Assembly: GCA_903902705.1 (NCBI GenBank)
Contig: CAIUVX010000184.1
Span: 1 to 64,000, forward strand
DNA: 64,000 nt
Direction: 5' to 3'
Origin: an uncultured Methylococcales bacterium
GTDB lineage: Bacteria > Pseudomonadota > Gammaproteobacteria > Methylococcales > Methylomonadaceae
The translations under genes and the position numbers were made by a program. Positions 45,765 to 54,800 of the stretch are shown piece after piece (the first letter of the stretch is position 1; each line of letters begins with the position of its first letter). A model generated the notes under the pieces. It did not search any database and had not been told where the DNA came from. It worked only from the letters and a program-made list of their open reading frames with translations.

Positions 45765-46327
45765 GCTTAGATGTTACCAAGAAGGCATGTGCTATTTTCC
45801 TTGATCGTGATGGTGTATTGAATCGTGCTTTGGTACGCGACGGACTACCCTATCCACCACGAGAGCTGGCTGAAGTTGAAATCCTATCAGGTGTTACCGA
45901 AGCACTCTTGAGTCTGAAAGCCGCAGGATATATATTAATTACTGTATCCAATCAGCCTGATGTAGCACGCGGCACACTGACACGCGACACCGTTGAGTCT
46001 ATTAATTCCTATCTTGGTGAGCGGTTGCCGATGGATCAATTCATTATGTGTTATCACGATAGCGGTGACGGCTGCGAGTGCCGAAAACCTAAATCGGGGA
46101 TGTTACACGAAGGTGCGGCTAAATTTAACATTGACCTAAGCGAAAGCTACATGATTGGTGATCGTTGGCGGGATGTGGAAGCTGGTAAAAACGCTGGTTG
46201 TAAGACCATTTTTATCGACTATGGCTATAACGAAAAACAGCCAGATTCATACGATTTTGTTGCAGGCTCTTTATTTGAAGCCGCTCAAATAATTTTATCA
46301 GTGGAGAAAGACCGTGAAGACCGTTGA
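45761..46327 (+). CDS. gmhB: D-glycero-D-manno-heptose 1,7-bisphosphate 7-phosphatase
   Basis: GmhB removes the 7-phosphate before guanylyl transfer. It is a HAD-IIIA enzyme: nucleophile motif FLDRDGVLN, motif II TVSNQPDVARG, Lys-containing RKPKSGML and the acidic motif MIGDRWRDVEAG. The zinc-binding loop is shortened but keeps CYHDSGDGCECRKP. Length 188. The transaldolase start lies 14 bases inside its end. Confidence 0.92.
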   Translation: MSLDVTKKACAIFLDRDGVLNRALVRDGLPYPPRELAEVEILSGVTEALLSLKAAGYILITVSNQPDVARGTLTRDTVESINSYLGERLPMDQFIMCYHDSGDGCECRKPKSGMLHEGAAKFNIDLSESYMIGDRWRDVEAGKNAGCKTIFIDYGYNEKQPDSYDFVAGSLFEAAQIILSVEKDREDR

Positions 46328-47030
46328 ACAATTGAATATAAAAATCTTCGCAGATGGAGCGGACAAGGAAGGTATGCTGGATATGTATGCAAAGTCTTTC
46401 ATCAAGGGATTGACGACAAATCCTACCTTGATGAACAAAGCGGGGATTAGAGACTATAAATCATTCGCTCTGGAAATTCTGTCAGAGATCAGAGATAAGC
46501 CATTATCTTTTGAGGTGTTCTCGGATGACTTTGTTGATATGGAACGTCAAGCACGCGAGATTGCTAGCTGGGGTGATAATGTTTACGTCAAAATACCCGT
46601 CACCAATACCAAAAAGGAGACCTGTTATGCCCTTGTTGAAAAATTGGCATCACAAAAAGTTAAATTGAACGTCACCGCATTGATGACGTTAGATCAAGTG
46701 CGTGATGTGGTTGCTGTACTGAATCCAGATGTACCGAGTTATGTGTCAGTATTTGCAGGACGCATTGCTGATACGGGACGCGATCCTATACCCTTGATGA
46801 CTGACGCAGTTGAATTACTAAAAGCATCACCCGCAGCTGAACTTATCTGGGCAAGTCCAAGAGAACTTTTAAATATATTCCAAGCAGATGCTATTGGATG
46901 CCATATCATAACGGTCACCAACGATATACTAAAGAAGCTTTCTCAAGTTGGATATAATCTGGATGAGTTTTCTTTGGATACGGTCAAAATGTTTTATAGC
47001 GATGCACGCGCAGCAGGATATACGTTATAA
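46314..47030 (+). CDS. Transaldolase-family protein
   Basis: A single-domain TIM-barrel transaldolase or fructose-6-phosphate aldolase homologue of 238 residues. The Schiff-base Lys is in VYVKIPVT near residue 92. IKGLTTNPTLMNKAG near the N terminus and YVSVFAGRIADTGRD are family motifs. GTG start at 46314 with GGAGAAAG before it. As the last gene of a GDP-heptose block it could provide sedoheptulose 7-phosphate, the substrate of GmhA; this role is inferred from position. Confidence 0.88.
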   Translation: MKTVEQLNIKIFADGADKEGMLDMYAKSFIKGLTTNPTLMNKAGIRDYKSFALEILSEIRDKPLSFEVFSDDFVDMERQAREIASWGDNVYVKIPVTNTKKETCYALVEKLASQKVKLNVTALMTLDQVRDVVAVLNPDVPSYVSVFAGRIADTGRDPIPLMTDAVELLKASPAAELIWASPRELLNIFQADAIGCHIITVTNDILKKLSQVGYNLDEFSLDTVKMFYSDARAAGYTL

Positions 47031-47039
47031 TAATCAGAC

Positions 47040-47139
47040 AAACCTAAGTGGTTAAAACAAAGTTTCATGGAATATAAATTATGTAAGATACTGTATTTTA
47101 TAGGTTTATTTAAAACAAGATACCTGAAAACTTAGGTTT
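47040..47139. repeat. 100-bp segment bounded by 10-bp inverted repeats
   Basis: AAACCTAAGT at 47040-47049 and ACTTAGGTTT at 47130-47139 form a perfect inverted repeat around AT-rich sequence. It lies ten bases after the last gene of the polysaccharide operon. It may be a small MITE or a transcript end structure. The rest of the gap up to 47280 shows nothing I can name. Confidence 0.45.
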
Positions 47140-47311
47140 AACTACTTACATTCGCGACTGAAATGATCAAGGTAGCATGAGTTTATTCTGTTAGATAACA
47201 CGAATTTTGATAGGCAGAACGAGTCCACACTGCGGTTTTGATGTGAACTATTTTCAAATCTTGAGTAGATAATGATAACTTAACAAGCTAAAGCTGGTGG
47301 GTTAAATATAA

Positions 47312-47323
47312 CGACTAAAGTCG
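47312..47323 (-). repeat. Subterminal hairpin of IS200-like element, distal end
   Basis: CGACT-AA-AGTCG is a perfect short hairpin. A second small one, AGCT/AGCT, lies nearby at about 47288-47297. IS200/IS605 ends carry such imperfect palindromes for single-strand recognition by TnpA. Confidence 0.55.
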
Positions 47324-47452
47324 GGATACGGGTCACAAGCCCCGTTTATGTCTCCGTCCTGTTGTATAAGCTAAGGCATAACAAAATGATTAGAGAAAAT
47401 CTTAAAAACTACAGATTTTTATTAGCTTTGTGGTCATTTCTGTATAATCAAT

Positions 47453-47738
47453 TTATATTGCGCTAGCTATATCATCGCCCTTGGGTTCAAAGTGATGTTC
47501 CAGATAATTCTTAATCATCTCTTCGGTCAATTCGCCAGAAGTGGCGCAAAAGTAGCCTCTTGCCCAAAAATGTCGCCCCCACTATCGCTTTTTTCAAATC
47601 AGGAAAACTTTCAAACAACTTCATCGAACACTTTCCTTTGATTCGCCTCATTATCTCGCTCGGTGCAATGTTCGGCGGCGCAAAGACAAAAATGGGCATC
47701 ATGATCCTGACTGACGACTCCTTTAGAAATGCTGCCAA
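47453..47738 (-). pseudogene. IS200-family transposase TnpA, 3' part with frameshifts
   Basis: The first part reads GVVSQDH, then (shifted) APPNIAPSEIMRRIKGK and SMKLFESFPDLKK. After another shift near 47575 it reads GRHFWARGYFCATSGEL, then TEEMIKNYLEHHFEPKGDD and stops at 47453. These are successive pieces of the C-terminal half of IS200-type TnpA. At least two frameshifts and loss of the N-terminal half make it dead. Loss of roughly 60 codons accompanied the IS5-like insertion. Confidence 0.85.
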
Positions 47739-48277
47739 ATAAACCGCCTCCTGTGAATTTATCGATTATCTACACGCTACATTCAAATTCCATAAGCTAG
47801 TATTCAAAAAGATGAATTGATCATCGTGACCGTTTCGATGACGGTAAACGTGACGCAAGCAATTCATGCGTTTTAAGCCCGCAAAAACGTGTTCAATCGG
47901 CATTCTAAGGGCTGAAATGACACGGTTTTCTGCTTTTTCATCGGTCGTCAACTGTGCGTTTTTGGGCTTTTTCTTGGGCATCATCACGTTTTTATGGTGG
48001 TGTTGAACGTCTTGAAAGCCTTTGTCCAGCCACAGAGTTCGGTCGGGCGGAATAAATCGAAAGGAGGTTTCTTTATCAAAGAGTTTCTTATCGTGATAGT
48101 GACCCGCCTTAGTGGGGCTTAGAAAAAGAATCTTTTTTTCAAGATTCCCCATGACGATATTTTTGCGCGTGTGACAGCCTTGTTTGCCTGAATAGTGCTT
48201 ACGCTGAGTTTTTCCGTTACTTGAGCGTTGCGCTCAGTACCGTCAATCAGCAAGTCTTTCTCGTGCGGAAAAAGCTA
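47726..48277 (-). mobile_element. IS5-like element, left partial copy
   Basis: The segment begins with the terminal repeat GAAATGCTGCCAAATAA and is inverted relative to the right-hand copy, matching its distal 550 bases. It carries only the 3' half of the transposase gene. It ends where the right copy begins (48278). Confidence 0.8.
47766..48152 (-). pseudogene. IS5-like transposase, 3' half
   Basis: A 128-codon frame covering the second half of a DDE_Tnp_4/IS5-type transposase: LFLSPTKAGHYHDKKLFDK, then LWLDKGFQDV with the second catalytic Asp and RMPIEHVFAGLKRMNCLRHV with the Glu. The 5' half is missing and the frame is already broken upstream of 48152. Residues match the copy at 48346-49226 at roughly nine of ten positions. 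Confidence 0.88.
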
Positions 48278-49277
48278 GATTTGCTGCCAAATAACGCTAA
48301 AATAAGTAAAAACGTCCTACAACAGCAAACTTCCAAAAAAAAACGATGCTTAACTTGAATCGAATAGACAAAAAAGAACGCTTAATGAGAGCCACGATAG
48401 GTCTAACCTTGAAGCAGTTTGACGAATTATTGGGTGATTGTATGAAAAAGCCTTGGATGCGGACAGAAGCAAACGGGGTTGTGAGCGTAAAAAAAGGGCG
48501 GGGAAGAAGCCAAGGCTGGCAAGCACACGCCTGAAGTTATTTTTCGTGCTGATTTATCTGAAATGCTATCTGACGTATGATGTGTTGGGGATACTGTTTG
48601 ACCTCGACAGTGGCACAATTGTGCTTGGATAAAACACCTACTGCCGATTTTAGAGACGACGTTGGGCAAAAAACAGGTGTTGCCTGCCCGCAAAATCCGC
48701 AATGTTGAGGAGTTTTTACGGCTTTTTCCACACAAGAAGGATTTGTTGATTGACGGTACTGAGCGCAGAACGCAACGCTCAAACTCAGCGTAAGCATTAT
48801 TCAGGTAAACAAGGCTGTCACACGCGCAAAAATCTCGTCATGAGGAATCCTGAAAAAAATATTTTATTGCTGACTCCCACCAAAGCGGGTCGTTATCATG
48901 ATAAGAAACTCTTTGATAAAGAAACCTCCTTTCGATTTATTCCGCCCGACCGAACTCTGTGGCTGGACAAAGGCTTTCAAGGCGTTCAACCCCCCCCTAA
49001 AAAGGTGATGATGCCCAAGAAAAAACCCAAAAATGGACAGTTGACGACCGATGAAAAAGCAGAAAACCGTGTCATTTCAGCCCTTAGAATGCCGATTGAA
49101 CACGTTTTTGCGGGCTTAAAACGCATGAATTGCTTGCGTCACGTCTACCGTAATCGCAACGGTCAAAATGATCAATTCATCTTTTTGAGTGCTGGCTTAT
49201 GGAATTTGAATTTGGCGTGCAGATAATCGATAAATTCACAGGAGGAGGTCTGGTTTTTATTTATTTGGCAGCATTTC
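48278..49277 (+). mobile_element. IS5-like element, right copy (full length, decayed)
   Basis: Exactly 1000 bp between GATTTGCTGCCAAATAA at 48278 and the inverse of GAAATGCTGCCAAATAA at 49261-49277. Size, 17-bp terminal repeats and one transposase gene fit the IS5 family. The trinucleotides outside the whole double structure are TTA (47723-47725) and TCA (49278-49280); they do not match, so the two outer ends probably come from different insertions. Confidence 0.8.
48346..49226 (+). pseudogene. IS5-like transposase, frameshifted
   Basis: Pieces in different frames rebuild one transposase. The first is LMRATIGLTLKQFDELLGD (N-terminal helix-turn-helix). After a shift near 48440 comes EKALDADRSKRGCERKKRAG and on to LDSGTIVL. 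After another shift at about 48628 comes WIKHLLPILETTLGKKQV to LLIDGTER (first catalytic Asp). A third shift near 48770 leads to the long C-terminal frame with LWLDKGFQGV and RMPIEHVFAG. At least three shifts make it inactive. Confidence 0.88.
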
Positions 49278-49278
49278 T

Positions 49279-49294
49279 CATAACGATAATCCAT
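49279..49294 (-). pseudogene. 5' end of IS200-like tnpA
   Basis: ATG at 49294 followed by codons for MDYRY, as at the N terminus of IS200-type TnpA, with AAGGAG at 49299-49304 as ribosome-binding site. The frame meets the IS5-like terminal repeat after five codons. It is the missing front of the fragment at 47453-47738. Confidence 0.6.
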
Positions 49295-49355
49295 AAGTTC
49301 TCCTTCTTTTCAGGCTTTTAGCTTATCATAACTCACACATCATAGATAAATCTAA

Positions 49356-49369
49356 CCGCCTAAAGGCGG
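49356..49369 (-). repeat. Subterminal hairpin of IS200-like element, proximal end
   Basis: CCGCC-TAAA-GGCGG is a perfect hairpin, some 60 bases upstream of the tnpA start on the minus strand. It resembles the distal hairpin at 47312-47323 in loop and flanks and marks the left end of the element, next to the damaged glycosyltransferase gene. Confidence 0.6.
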
Positions 49370-49423
49370 TGGTTTTAACCTTGAAAACGGACTAATAAAG
49401 ATTATTGCCCCGATGTATCCGCT

Positions 49424-50329
49424 GTGTTGGTTACCTACAATCCCAATACGGAAGCACTGCGAACGACTATTCAAGCTGTGTTAGAGCAAGTAGCTGATGT
49501 TTTTATTATCGATAATAGCTCATCAAATTTTTCATCTAACTGGCTCGACAAGTTTGAAGATCAGGCTAACACAAAACTACATTTACTCCCGCAGGAAAAA
49601 AATTTAGGCATCGGATCTGCGCATAACATTGGCATCAAGCTCGCCATTGCACAAGGTGCGAAATTTATATTGTTGTTGGATCAAGATAGTCAAGTAGGTG
49701 CAGAGATGGTGATTAAACTGCACACTGCATATACGGCATTGATTGAAAAAGGGCTTCAGGTAGCAGCGATTGGTCCACAATACCACGATGTGGATAATGG
49801 TGCCTTATCTCAGTTTGTAAAAACTGAGCGCGGACGGTTTGTTTTTTCCGAGTACGGAGATAACACCGACATTGTGGATACCGATTTCTTAGTGTCTTCT
49901 GGGTCGTTGCTGACTGTTACTGCACTAAACTTAGTTGGGCTAATGGATGAGGAGTTGTTTATAGACCTCGTTGATACAGAATGGTGCTTGCGTGCCAAAG
50001 CCAAAGGGTTACAAGTATTCGGACTGCGTGGGGCAGTGATGGCACACTCTTTGGGGGAGCAACGAAGAGAGGTTTGTTGGCTTTTTCGCAAACGGATTGT
50101 GCCGTTTCACAAACACTTTCGCTATTACTATATGTTTCGCAACAGTGTATTGTTATCTCGGCGGAGTTATATACCGTGGGGTTGGAAAATCGCTGAGATA
50201 ACTAGATGTTTAAAAACCGCCATTTTTTTTGGCTGGGTAGCAGAAGATAGGTGGCAACGTCTGCAAATGATGTACGTTGGTGTGCTTGATGGATTGAAAG
50301 GCATCAGTGGTAAACGTGCTGATCTGTGA
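49424..50329 (+). CDS. Rhamnosyltransferase-like GT2 with displaced 5' end
   Basis: A GT2 enzyme of the RfbF/dTDP-rhamnosyltransferase group: VLVTYNPNTEALRTTI, FIIDNSSSN, LLLDQDSQVG as metal site, FLVSSGSLLTV, and FIDLVDTEWCLRAKAKG. The annotated GTG (49424) starts only just before the fold. The frame is open upstream to 49385 and reads NKDYCPDVSA before VLVTYNP, like a native N terminus whose ATG is gone; the IS200-like end lies right there. So the gene either uses a poor internal GTG or is silent. It ends the polysaccharide region. Confidence 0.8.
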   Translation: MLVTYNPNTEALRTTIQAVLEQVADVFIIDNSSSNFSSNWLDKFEDQANTKLHLLPQEKNLGIGSAHNIGIKLAIAQGAKFILLLDQDSQVGAEMVIKLHTAYTALIEKGLQVAAIGPQYHDVDNGALSQFVKTERGRFVFSEYGDNTDIVDTDFLVSSGSLLTVTALNLVGLMDEELFIDLVDTEWCLRAKAKGLQVFGLRGAVMAHSLGEQRREVCWLFRKRIVPFHKHFRYYYMFRNSVLLSRRSYIPWGWKIAEITRCLKTAIFFGWVAEDRWQRLQMMYVGVLDGLKGISGKRADL

Positions 50330-50368
50330 TTTATTAAGATGCTTAGGACATTCATCAAAACGCTAGTA

Positions 50369-50402
50369 TTTACCGCCCAGCCTGAGGTATATGGGCAGTA
50401 AA
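50369..50402. terminator. Possible bidirectional terminator
   Basis: TTTAC (50369-50373) with GTAAA (50398-50402) and GCCCA (50375-50379) with TGGGC (50392-50396) make a bulged hairpin between the convergent glycosyltransferase and ribA genes. No clear T-run follows. Confidence 0.35.
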
Positions 50403-50423
50403 GCCACCAAAGTCAACCTCTGT

Positions 50424-51038
50424 CTATTCAGATTCTTTTTTTGAATCAAATAAAAAATGTGCCATTTTTTTAGCTTTGGTTTTTAAATAATCCATGTTGT
50501 CATCGTGTGCGACTACTTCAATAGGAATGCGATCTGCTACCTTGATACCCAGTTTGGTCAATGCTTCTATTTTCTTAGGATTATTGGTCATCAGTTTGAC
50601 TGATTTTATTCGTAGACTTTCCAGTATTAATGCGGCAACGTCATATTCACGCTCATCGGCGAGATAGCCTAGGTGAATATTGGCATCAACAGTATCCATG
50701 CCTTGATCTTGCAAGTTATAGGCTTGGAGCTTTTTCAATAAGCCAATCCCTCGACCTTCTTGGCGTAGATAAATCACTACACCAAAACCCGCATCATTAA
50801 TATATTGCATCGCCATTGCTAATTGCTCACCACAATCACAGCGTCTTGAACCTAATACGTCCCCCGTAAAGCATTCGGAATGAATACGCACGGGTACATT
50901 TTCTTGATTTGCCACCTCCCCTTTCACTAAGGCAATATGCTCTTTGTCATCAAGAGTGTTACTGTAATAATGCAGAATAAACTCGCCATGCTGAGTGGGA
51001 AGAGGCGTTTGTACTAAATCTTCTAATTGTGGCTTCAC
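50424..51038 (-). CDS. ribA: GTP cyclohydrolase II
   Basis: RibA opens the GTP ring in the first step of riboflavin synthesis. Zinc ligands are Cys56, Cys67 and Cys69 in ECFTGDVLGSRRCDCG. The GTP site shows YLRQEGRGIGLLKKL, and DLRxYG-like TNNPKKIEAL near the C terminus is typical. At 204 residues it is the single-domain form without a RibB part. It is a single gene on the minus strand; I saw no FMN riboswitch in the 155 bases upstream. Confidence 0.95.
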   Translation of the reverse strand: MKPQLEDLVQTPLPTQHGEFILHYYSNTLDDKEHIALVKGEVANQENVPVRIHSECFTGDVLGSRRCDCGEQLAMAMQYINDAGFGVVIYLRQEGRGIGLLKKLQAYNLQDQGMDTVDANIHLGYLADEREYDVAALILESLRIKSVKLMTNNPKKIEALTKLGIKVADRIPIEVVAHDDNMDYLKTKAKKMAHFLFDSKKESE

Positions 51039-51193
51039 GTCTATGACTAATCCAAAGTGCTTGATAGTTTTAATGAGTTGTTGGCATTTGAGCCTGATAA
51101 CGAGTATTTTACATGACAGATTAAAATAGTGTTGATGAAGCGTAAGTCAGCACTGTAATATTCAGCAATCTCAACCCATGAGCAACGACTATT

Positions 51194-51811
51194 ATGAAGC
51201 TAGACAGTGCCGACATACAACAACGTTATAATCGTATTGCCCCGTATTTTGAGGGGTTGGAAGCCGTTATCGAAGGTCTGATTTTTAAAGGCTGGCGCAA
51301 AAAATGTTGGGAAAAAGCGCAGGGTCATCACATCCTCGAAGTGGGAGTAGGCACAGGTAAAAACTTTGATTACTATCCATCTGATGCCAGAATCACCGCG
51401 ATTGATTTCAGTAAAGAAATGCTCAAACGAGCCGAACAAAAACGCACTCGAAAAAATGTCACGGTTGAATTGGATTTAATGGATGTGCAGTCTTTGTACT
51501 TTGCCGATAATAGTTTTGATACCGTGATTGCTACGTTTGTGTTCTGCTCTGTGCCATTGCCATTAAAAGGTTTAAAAGAGCTGTACCGCGTGTGTAGACC
51601 TGGCGGACAAGTAGTTTTGCTAGAGCATGTCTTAAGTTCAAAACCCGCGCTTGCCAGTGTGATGAATTTTGTTAATCCTGCCATCGTTGCCCTAGTGGGG
51701 GCTAATATTAATCGCAATACCGTTAAAAATGTACAATCCTGCGCGTTTAGCTCGGTTCATGTAGATGAAAGTAGTGGCGATATTATTAAATTAATTGTGG
51801 CAAAAAAATAA
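51194..51811 (+). CDS. UbiE-like class I SAM methyltransferase
   Basis: A 205-residue methyltransferase with HHILEVGVGTGKNFDYYP as SAM loop, ITAIDFSKEMLKRAEQK, FDTVIATFVFCSVPLPLKGL and a GGQVVLLEHVLS beta-strand segment. The Methyltransf_11/UbiE style and size recall phosphatidylethanolamine or quinone methyltransferases; substrate unknown. It is followed by a clear terminator, so it is not co-transcribed with the giant gene after it. Confidence 0.88.
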   Translation: MKLDSADIQQRYNRIAPYFEGLEAVIEGLIFKGWRKKCWEKAQGHHILEVGVGTGKNFDYYPSDARITAIDFSKEMLKRAEQKRTRKNVTVELDLMDVQSLYFADNSFDTVIATFVFCSVPLPLKGLKELYRVCRPGGQVVLLEHVLSSKPALASVMNFVNPAIVALVGANINRNTVKNVQSCAFSSVHVDESSGDIIKLIVAKK

Positions 51812-51814
51812 CAG

Positions 51815-51840
51815 AATAAAACAGCTTTAGCTGTTTTATT
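51815..51840 (+). terminator. Intrinsic terminator after the methyltransferase
   Basis: AATAAAACAGC (51815-51825) and GCTGTTTTATT (51830-51840) form a perfect 11-bp stem with loop TTTA. The T-rich right arm makes it a good rho-independent terminator. It isolates the giant gene from upstream transcription. Confidence 0.75.
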
Positions 51841-51898
51841 CAATAGTAAAGCATTGAACTCCTGATGCTCTATGTAAACACTGAAAAAATACCAAACC

Positions 51899-54800
51899 AT
51901 GCAAAAAACCACTGATTCATCCAAATCCAACGCAATAGCCGAATTATCACCTGCTCTTGTAGACAAATTTCAACAAGCTTTTAATTTGCATCAACAAGGA
52001 CAACTGGAACAAGCAGACATTCTCTATACAGAGCTATTAAAAGAACAGCCTCAACATATTGATGCCCTGCATTTTTCAGGTGTATTAGCCAATCAGTGTG
52101 GACAAGCACAACGTGCGGTGGATTTAATCAGTTTAGCACTAGAAATAGACGCTAGTAACGCGGCAGCTCACTCAAACCTTGGTCTCGCCCTCTATGCTCT
52201 CAGTCATTTTGATGAAGCTCTTGCCAGTTACAACAAAGCCTTAGCCCTTAAGCCAAGCAATGCCGAGACGCACTATAACTGTGGCAACGCACTACTGGCT
52301 CTCAATCGTTTTAACGAAGCCCTTACCCGTTATAATCAGGTCTTAACTATCAAGCCAGATTATGTTGATGCGCATTGGGGGGCAAGTTGGTGTTATCTAT
52401 CACTAGGCAACTTTGATAAGGGGTGGAAAGAATATGAATGGCGTTGGCAGACGAATGACTTCAAGAATTACGTCCGAAATTTTTCTAAGCCGCAGTGGTT
52501 TGGTGAAGAATCTTTACAAGGAAAAACGATCCTTCTGCATAACAACGAACAGGGGCTAGGCGATACCTTACAATTTTGTCGCTATGCAAAACGAGTGGCT
52601 GACTTAGGGGCGAGGGTTCTTTTAGAAGTGCCAAAAACTTTATTGGGTTTACTTGCCAAGCTTGAAGGAGTCACTCAATTAATCGCTCAGGGAAGCGTCT
52701 TACCCGCTTTCGATTTTCACTGTCCTTTGCTCAGCCTACCGTTGGCATTTAAAACCTACCTAGATTCAATTCCTGTTAATAACCCTTATTTATTCAGCGA
52801 ACCCGACAAAGTAAAGCATTGGCAAGCCGTCCTTGGTGAAAAAACCAAGCCGCGTGTCGGTCTAGTTTGGGCAGGCAATGCCGTACATAAAAATGACCGT
52901 AATCGCTCTTTAGCACTGCATGAATTGCTGCCTTTGCTCATGCCTCACTACCAATTTATCAGTTTACAAAAGGAATTGCGTGACACCGACAAGGAGTTAT
53001 TGGCACAACAGCCGCTGCTACAACATTACGGTGAACAAATTAACGATTTTACCGATACAGCCGCTCTGTGTGAGTTAATGGATTTGGTTATCAGCGTTGA
53101 CACTTCTGTTGCTCACTTGGCAGCGGCAATGGGCAAACCAACGTGGATTTTATTGCCCTATAATCCTGATTGGCGATGGCTAATAGATCGCGAAGATAGC
53201 CCTTGGTATCCTACTGCCCGCTTGTTCAGACAAAAAAAACACGGCGATTGGCAAGGTGTGATTGAATGTGTACAACGTGAACTTGTTAATCTACCCGCAT
53301 TAGCGCGACCCATTATTGAAGTGTCACAACGAAATCAGCCAGTATCAAACCATATCGAGTTATTTTCACAAGCACTTAGCTTGCATCAACAAGGGCAATT
53401 GGAACACGCTGAAGTGTTGTATGAACAACAACTAAAAAATCAACCTCAACATATTGATGCCTTGCATTTTTTAGGCGTGTTAGTTAACCAGCGCGGACAA
53501 TCACAACGGGCGGTGGAATTAATCAGTCAAGCACTTGAAATCGCGCCTAATAATGCAGCCGCTCATTCAAACCTCGGTCTCGCGCTTCAAGAACTCGAGC
53601 GTTTCGATGAAGCCATTGCCAGTTATGATCGCAGCTTAGCTTTAAAACCTAATAACGCCGAAGCACATTACAATCGTGGTAACGCACTGCTCGCACTCAC
53701 GCGTTTTGATGAAGCTATTCTTGACTATGAACGAGCTTTAGCTATCAAGCCAGACTATGCACAAGCATTCTCTAATCTGGGCAATGTACTATTAGCTGTT
53801 AAACGTTATCAGCAAGCACTTTCCCACTATGAAAGTGCGTTGACTATCAAGCCAGATTTCGCCGAAGCACTTGCTGGTAGAGGTGCTATATTGAATGGTC
53901 TCAAACGCTTTACCGAAGCACTCAGCAGCTATGAACACGCTCTTGCCATCAAGCCAGATTTAGAGTTTATTCGCGGTACTCGGCTACATACAAAAATGAA
54001 TATTTGTGCGTGGCATGAGTTTGATCATGATCTTGATGAATTAACCAAAGCCATAGAACGTGGCGAAAAAGTATCGATACCCTTTACCATCCAAGCAGTT
54101 TCTTCATCCGCCGCCTTGCAGAAAAAAGCTGCCGAGATTTATACTCAAGCAAAACACCCTAGTCATTTTCTGTCACCACCGTTAATCAAACACGCACATT
54201 CAAAAATTAAAGTTGGCTATTTTTCATCGGATTTTCGCAATCATCCTGTTGCTCTCTTGACTGCTGAATTATTTGAATGCCATGACCGTTCACGATTTGA
54301 AATTATCGCCTTCTCTTTTCATGAGGCGAGTGATAAAGATGATATGCGCTTAAGATTAGAAGCAGCATTTGACCAGTTTATTGATGTCAGTGAACAATCC
54401 GATGAACAAGTTGTACGATTGGCTAGACAGCTTGAAATCGACATTGCCGTTGATTTGAATGGTTGTACCGAAGGCTGTAGAACAGATATTTTCGCGTTAC
54501 GAGCCGCGCCTATTCAAGTGAATTATATTGGTTATCTAGGCACAATGGGCGCGGATTACATTGATTATTTACTGGCCGATTCCGTGTTAATTCCGACCGA
54601 ACACCAAGCCTATTACCAAGAAAAAATTGCTTATTTACCGTATAGCTTTCAAGTTAACGACAGCACGCTACAGATTTCTACTAACAAGGTAATTCGCGCA
54701 GAACTCGGTTTACCTGAACAGGGTGTGGTGTTTTGTTGTTTTAATAACCATTACAAAATCACTCCTACGGTTTTTGCCAGTTGGATGCGAATACTGAACC

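Larger units (their letters stand above)
47280..49380 (-). mobile_element. IS200/IS605-like element, disrupted remnant
   Basis: On the minus strand the element reads: a hairpin end (49356-49369), a ribosome-binding site and start of a Y1 transposase gene (49294), a break, then the transposase 3' part (47738 to 47453) and a second hairpin end (47312-47323). Both hairpins share a TTTAG loop between CG-rich arms and continue with TTA. The centre is occupied by 1.55 kb of IS5-like sequence. Outer limits are estimates. Confidence 0.7.

Noticed and set aside
48427-48797. Two minus-strand frames of 86 and 102 codons
   Set aside because: Antisense to the decayed IS5-like transposase; composition reflects the opposite strand.
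47280-49380. Intact IS200/IS605 element with tnpB and guide RNA
   Set aside because: No TnpB-like frame is present and TnpA is split and frameshifted.
51039-51193. FMN riboswitch upstream of ribA
   Set aside because: The 155 bases lack the conserved FMN-element stems.
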